This document shows positions 58,647 to 64,000 of a stretch of 64,000 nucleotides of DNA, one piece after another. Each line of letters begins with the position of its first letter. Position 1 is the stretch's first letter. Source of the stretch: Coturnix japonica (Eukaryota > Chordata > Aves > Galliformes > Phasianidae); contig NC_029542.1 in the NCBI RefSeq assembly GCF_001577835.2, positions 1,748,429-1,812,428 of the forward strand, in the 5' to 3' direction. Made by a program: the position numbers and the translations under genes. A model generated the notes under the pieces. That model was not told the DNA's origin and made no database searches. It saw only the letters and a program-made list of their open reading frames with translations.

Positions 58647-61600
58647 GTAGGTGTGGGGCTGGAATGCTGGGTTTGCCCTGACATTGCATGCAGTGCTTGG
58701 GTTGCGTGCTGTCATCCCTAAACCCTGGGATTCTCTTCATTCCCACGCTGTCGGGAAAGTCGCTCAGAGGGGTGGCAGGCAGAAGGTGACCTCAGCACAG
58801 ATCCCCATTGCTGAATTTACCCTATTTTCGGGGTTCCCCGCTCTCTTCTCACTTTGGGCAGTGTGAACTCAGCCCTTTCTCCCTGTGCAGTGCTTGGCTG
58901 TGGTGCTGGTTTGTAGTGGGAGCACTGGGGTGGGCTCTGTAAGCAGGCGGTAAGGGCAGAGCGCAGGGTCAGCAGTTGCTGTATCCACCTCATTTTAGGG
59001 GGTCAGCATTCATCAAATCCATTTTTCTCCTGTTCTTTTGGTGCTGGTCTTTCAAAGCCCTGATTTCTGGCACCGGAACAAACGCAGTTTGCGTTGTTCA
59101 GAACTTTACGTGCCTTGTGGAGGAGCAGCCCAGGGAAGGGAATGTCCTCCCCAGGTGCTTTCCTGAGCTCAAATCAGAAAGCAAATCCCGCAGCCACAAA
59201 AGGGTGTTGTTCAGCTCCCGGTCTGTAAATCAACCTCATTGTTTTGGAGACCCGACCCGAGGGGATTTGGGTCAATGTTATTTTGGTTAAAGAATGCTGG
59301 ATTCGCTGGGTTCCCAGGAACAGCCCGAGGCTGCGATGTGCTGAGCCAGCTGTATGGATGCGCTCACCCCTAGGAGAGTCTGAGTTTGTAGGGTTGCACT
59401 TTTGGGGCTGTGCGTTTATCCGGTCCCATAACCATCCTGGGACATCTCCTCTGCAGGAAGATGCTGGTAAATGAGGAAATATTCCAAGAAATGACATAGC
59501 CCCGGATGGAGCTATGAGCAGGAGCAGCCAAAAAAAGCCCAGCTCCCTATTGCTTAGTCAAGCAGAAAACCCAGAGATGATGTCAAAACAACTTGTATCC
59601 ATACCAAGTATTTCTAAAGCATCCTTATCAAGAACTCTGCATATTAGCAAGGGGAAAAGCTGGCTCACACAGCACACGGGGTGTAGGCTGAGGTCTGAGT
59701 AATTTCTCCCAGCCAGGGAAGGGGGATGCTCAGCCACAGACGTCGGTTGGGGCATTCCAAGTGCATCATTTGCAGTGCGCTGTCTGAACACTTCTTGGCC
59801 CTGACGGTGCTTCCTGTGCTGCTCATGTCAGCACCCCACGTTCCATGCATTGGGATTTCTTTTCTTATTTGAAGACCCGAGTCTTCAGGAGCAGCTCGTT
59901 ATAGGAGGGCAGCTGTTTTCATAGTAATGAAAACAAATAAAGGCAGCTTTTGCGCTTTGGTTGGTTCGCTTTTATGACTGGAAAAGAAAAACCAAGACCT
60001 AAAAATTAGTGGGGAAAAGAAAATAAATCAGATACACAGAGTTTATTAGTTTAGGCTGTGCTGGAATCTTGTTAACCTGCTCATGGCCAGGCAGAACTCA
60101 GAGGGCTGTGAGCAGGGTGTGCTCAGCCTTCAGTATCCCCTGCTCTCCTCCAGACTTGGTTTTGCAACCACAGCATCTTTGCTCCTTGATGCATCCTGCT
60201 GTGTCCAGCCATGCAAACAAAGCTGTAGATGACAAAATAGGGGTATTTCCCAAGGTAGGAGGTGAGGCTGGGGACAATCCCCTTCATGTTCACATAGTGA
60301 TAACAGCTCTGCATTAAGCACTGCTGGCACCTGGGGGATTTGGGCTCCTCCCAGTGGGTCAGAGCTGTGTTCAGCTGTGTTGAGCACACCAAGGATGGCT
60401 CAGTAAAGCCCCACATCCTCAGACACATGCCCTGGTCATGGGACGATGGGGCAAACCACCTGATTTATAGTCCTGGGTACCAAAATCAGGCAGAAAATGG
60501 GGTCCCCAGCACAGAGGGGGGGTCCTGGGCACCTTTGTTCCACCCCAACCAAGGGGACACAGTGCTGCTCTGGGATGTTAGTGAGGCACAGGGCTCCCCT
60601 GCATCTTGCAGTTCAGAAGCTGCTCCCAACTTTGGGCTCCCACAGAGGCTTTCTCACTGTGATAAGCTACAGCTGGGGATTTTGGTGTATGCTGAGAGCT
60701 CTGGGTGTGGGTACAACCCCAAAACTGAGCAAACACGAGATGCTGCAGGGCCATGTGTCTAAGCATGGTGTCATTCTCTGTGTCCCAGCATTGGCCCCAT
60801 GCTCAGCTCCTTGTACCACCATGTTCATGCAGGAACATGCATCCACACTGCACAACACCCTTCATGCCAGAGGGCACAGACACACCAATAACTGTAGCTG
60901 TGGCTGTGCCCAAAGCCCAGACCTCACCGTTCTGCTGTTTCCTCTTTGTGTTTCACAATGTATTTCCTCCCATTTTTGCAGAAAACATTGCAGCTGCAAA
61001 GGGAGGGCCTTGAGTAGGGAATGAGGGAACATAGGGGGATCACAGCAACTTCACACTGGTACTGGGAGATCTCAGGGCTGCAGTGGGGGCACACAGCACC
61101 CATAGGGCCCAGCTGCCCCATGGATGCTGGGGACCACTGTACCTCAAGAGGGAGGAAGAGCTGAGGGTGATGATGTCGTGGCCATGTCCCCATCCCCTCA
61201 TTGCATCAGCTGTTGGAACCAGAGAGCCATACAGTTCCCAGCTCTGCCCTTCCTGCCCCATGAGTGGACATGATATCTTCCAATTGAGGTGTGCGTCTCC
61301 TGACATCCTCACTGCCAATCCCACTGGTGGAACAACAGATTTACCCAGAGCGGTATCACAAGCAGCTGTCAGCTTCATTTTGGTCAGAAGCCACTTCTCT
61401 TTCTTTTCTTTCCCCCAGCTGGAGCAGGTGGGACAGTTTGTTACACCCAGAGCTCACCACAGCCCCAAAATACCCACAGAGAGGCACCAGGGATGATGTC
61501 TCCCAGGGCTGCAGGGTTAGGGACACAGTAAGGGGCTGGCAATGGGTTGGCAGGTGGGAGATGTCAGCAGGATGGAGCCCAGCTGGTGCTGGGCTGTGGG

Positions 61601-61851
61601 GGAGGTGGCTATTAAATGAACAGGGAGGGAAGCACTGGATTTGGAGCTGGGAAAGGGGTGAGGTTATGTATGTGGGATTGGGCTTTGCTTGCTGTCTGAG
61701 TTCATAGGGCTGTGTGGTGGTGGTGGTCAGCAGGTAATGACAGCTCTCTGTTTTGTTGTTCCAAGGGAGTAACATCTGCACTACCCGAGGGGTGACCTCC
61801 TGCAAGCAGTGCCTGGCTGTCAGCCCACTCTGTGCATGGTGCTCTGCAGAG
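58589..61851 (+). CDS. ITGB3: Integrin beta-3, first two coding exons (gene continues past the window)
   Basis: Beta subunit of alpha-IIb/beta-3 and alpha-V/beta-3, the platelet/thrombocyte and osteoclast adhesion receptors for RGD ligands at the cell surface. Exon 1 gives a signal peptide ([20 protein letters not shown]). Exon 2 gives the start of the mature protein and the PSI domain: [20 protein letters not shown] then LCAWCSAE, against [29 protein letters not shown] in human. The phase-1 junction after the signal peptide and the phase-0 end match the human gene. Exon 3 (ALPLGSPRCDL in human) was not found before base 64000, so it lies beyond. The start ATG has G at -3 and G at +4 and is preceded by a CpG-rich region. 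Confidence 0.96.
58647..61765 (+). other. ITGB3: ITGB3 intron 1 (about 3.1 kb)
   Basis: Bounded by gtaggt and ccaag. No further exon, RNA or clear repeat was recognised. The 60,340-61,000 and 61,083-61,707 open frames have no known-protein character. Confidence 0.8.
61766..61851 (+). CDS. ITGB3: ITGB3 exon 2: PSI domain start
   Basis: Acceptor tgttgttccaag, donor GAG|gtgagt. It carries four PSI-domain cysteines (NIC, SCKQC, LCAWC pattern) at the spacing found in human beta-3. Confidence 0.96.
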
Positions 61852-64000
61852 GTGAGTGCTGGGCTGAACTTGAGATGGGCTTTGGGCTGTGGGATGGTGT
61901 GTTGCAGCTACATCCAATTCCGTCTGTTCCCACTGTGTCTAAATACACCCCTCAGTGGCATCTGGTAGTGGCTATAGCAGTGTGCACCATGGGGTTTGGT
62001 CTGGGTTCCTGCTTTGCTCTCAAAATCTACCCCTTGTCTGGGTAGGAGCTCTGGGAAGTGCTGCTTTCGTCCATTGACAACTCATTTTGTCTCATACTGT
62101 GTGCTTGGAAAGTTGGTTCCCTTTTTGTTGGCTTCTTGAAAGCTCCTTGTGAAGCTCTGACTAAAAGGAATCTGATTCATGGAAAGGCTGGAGAGGGGAT
62201 TTAAGAGAAGGAAAAATAACACTGATTAGAACTTGTGTTTGGGTTTAAATGCCTTTTAACCATGGGAAAATGGGGGATGGGAAGATGAGGATCCTGTTTT
62301 AGGTTATGGAGTTAAAGGGGACGTGAGGGCTGAGCTATGGCTCTGAAATCCATTATCTGGGTGTGGGTGAGATGTGGGAAGATGTGCCACTATGCTCTCC
62401 AAAAATGCTGCCCTTAGGGTTGGTCTATCAGGGGTGTAAGAGAGGAAGTTCCCAACAATGATGCATCTGGTGAGCTGCAGATAAAGGGGACTTATGGCTG
62501 CAGGGCTCAGTGAGGCACTGCTGTAACAATGCACTCCTTGTGTGTTGCAAGAAAGCACAAAGAAAGGTCTTGTCTTTGTCTCCTGCTTCTGCAAATGTGG
62601 AATTCATCCACAAATGGGGATGGGGAGAAGACCAGGAGTATTGACCTGATCTGTGGGATGATCCCCAATTGCTGCCCACCTGTAGGTCCCAGCAGATCCC
62701 ATTGTGTCTCCCAGCATCTTCCCATTGCAGGGTGCATAGAGATGCTCATGTGGATGAGCCCCATTTATCTCCTGCAAGGAGTGGCTCAATTTATGCCATG
62801 ATAAGGACTCAATCCTCTGTCTGCTCCTCCCCAGCCTGGGCTACTGGTGTGTTAACACTGCAGTTGGGGCTGTTATGGTTTTAGCTTTTTGTTGTGCTCT
62901 TACCCCCCCGACATCAGCAAAGGTTTCCAAAAAAGGCAATATTTCAGGCACTGTTTGGGGTTGTGCTCGTGGACGGACGTAACAAGCAGTGGAAGAGCGT
63001 CCCACTGCAAGCAGCCGGGCTGTGCAAACTACTCACAGCTCTGCCTCCAACATCTGGAGAGCATTGTCTTAATTTAGCAAATTTAGGGCTTTTTGCTGAG
63101 GGTTTGTTTAATATCCCCGGGGTGGGTGAGGTCTCTGATCCCCCCTCCCTTTTTTTAAAGGCAGAGTGCCCCTTCTTGCACTCTTTCCTTTCCCACCCAG
63201 GGTTAACAGTTACTCCTGCTCTAGGCTTTGGGCAAGAGGGGAATTTTGTTGCTGTTTCTTGTGAGCTCAGTAGAGAACAGCTGACTTTATTTTTCTGGAG
63301 CCCTGACCACCCTTACCAGCTAATGGATGTGCCCACCCAATTACTTTCCCTTAGGGGAAAAGCCAGCTGAATCTTAAAGCTCTGAGATAGCTTTAGAGAG
63401 TATCATGGCAGATTTTCCAGGGTCTCACCTACCCTAAATATCAACTGCTCCATTCCCCTTAGAGAGAAGGGGGAGGCAGTGCTGGGCCAGGGCTTGGTTT
63501 GGAGAAGCTGTGGAAGCTTTTAGCTTGATCTGCAGAGATGTCTATGCCTTGGGTCCTCCCACCAGCTCCCCTGCAGAGAATCCCTCCCTGTATGTGGTTG
63601 CTTACGAGATGAAAATGGAGATGCCCTGGAGACGTGCATTGTGTTGCAGTGGTGATGGGGTGGGATGGGGCTGGTTCTGACAGCACCCTGCCTGGCCCTG
63701 TTCCCTCTTTTGGGGTTTAGAGGTGGAGATTGGGGTGAACCCATTAGATACCCAGTCCCAGAGAGAGCTTGTGCAGGTGGGAGATTGAAACCCTGGTCAG
63801 AGAATGACAGAGTGGGTAAGGGGTTGGAAGGGACCTATGGAAGTCACTGATCCAGCTGCCCAGAGGGGATGTGAGTTGAGGAGCATCTGCAAGGAGCTGT
63901 GGGGTGGTTTGTGATGGAGGTGGGACCCCCTGCCCTGCAGCATCTCCTTCATGGGGAGCCCTTACTGGTGCTGCTGTGCTAGTGGGTCTGGTCTGCCTCT
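61852..64000 (+). other. ITGB3: ITGB3 intron 2 (partial)
   Basis: It starts with gtgagt and runs off the window; no acceptor with integrin exon 3 was found. It contains a reverse CR1 fragment near its right end. Confidence 0.8.
63803..63960 (-). repeat. CR1-like LINE 3' fragment (reverse orientation)
   Basis: The string gaatgacagagtgggtaagg then ggttggaagggacctatgga and ctgatccagctgcccagag resembles the reverse complement of a diverged CR1 3' region. Confidence 0.6.

Overview
This window looks like nuclear DNA of a galliform bird, most likely chicken or a close relative. The genes have vertebrate-type introns with GT/AG junctions, the interspersed repeats are mostly CR1 LINE 3' ends (the typical avian repeat), and the predicted CRHR1 protein agrees with the chicken protein as I remember it. 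Gene content (CRHR1, RPRML, ITGB3) is that of human 17q21, which corresponds to chicken chromosome 27.

Layout. (1) 1-11,160, plus strand: CRHR1, the class B GPCR for corticotropin-releasing hormone. Eleven coding exons (504-9198) are present. The signal peptide and first part of the hormone-binding domain lie left of the window. A long 3' UTR follows. (2) 11,160-30,580: gene-free, with CR1 tails and several AT-rich, homeodomain-motif-rich blocks that resemble conserved enhancers. (3) 30,880-35,220, plus strand: a complete ten-exon gene for a secreted/membrane protein of the zona pellucida-binding protein (ZPBP/Sp38) family. It has a signal peptide, an Ig domain, a cysteine-rich middle domain and an ephrin-receptor-like cysteine repeat. 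Unlike the ZPBP and ZPBP2 proteins I know, it also has a transmembrane helix and a cytoplasmic tail. A perfect-looking RFX X-box lies 30 bp upstream of its ATG, which suits a spermatid or ciliated-cell gene. The C-terminus can be read in two ways. (4) 35,220-53,500: gene-free, with several CR1 copies and scattered candidate regulatory motifs. (5) 53,520-55,300, minus strand: RPRML (Reprimo-like), a single-exon gene with a CpG-rich 5' flank. (6) 56,880-57,640: CR1 fragments, including one carrying the end of the CR1 reverse-transcriptase ORF. (7) 57,700-64,000, plus strand: the promoter region and first two coding exons of ITGB3 (integrin beta-3). The gene continues beyond the right edge.

The genes do not form one pathway: they encode a stress-hormone receptor, a probable sperm protein, a small p53-pathway-related membrane protein and an adhesion receptor. 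The points most worth following up are the membrane-anchored ZPBP relative with its X-box and two possible tails, the compact gene order (CRHR1, ZPBP-like, RPRML, ITGB3) without the genes that separate them in mammals, and the candidate vitamin D-type element upstream of ITGB3.
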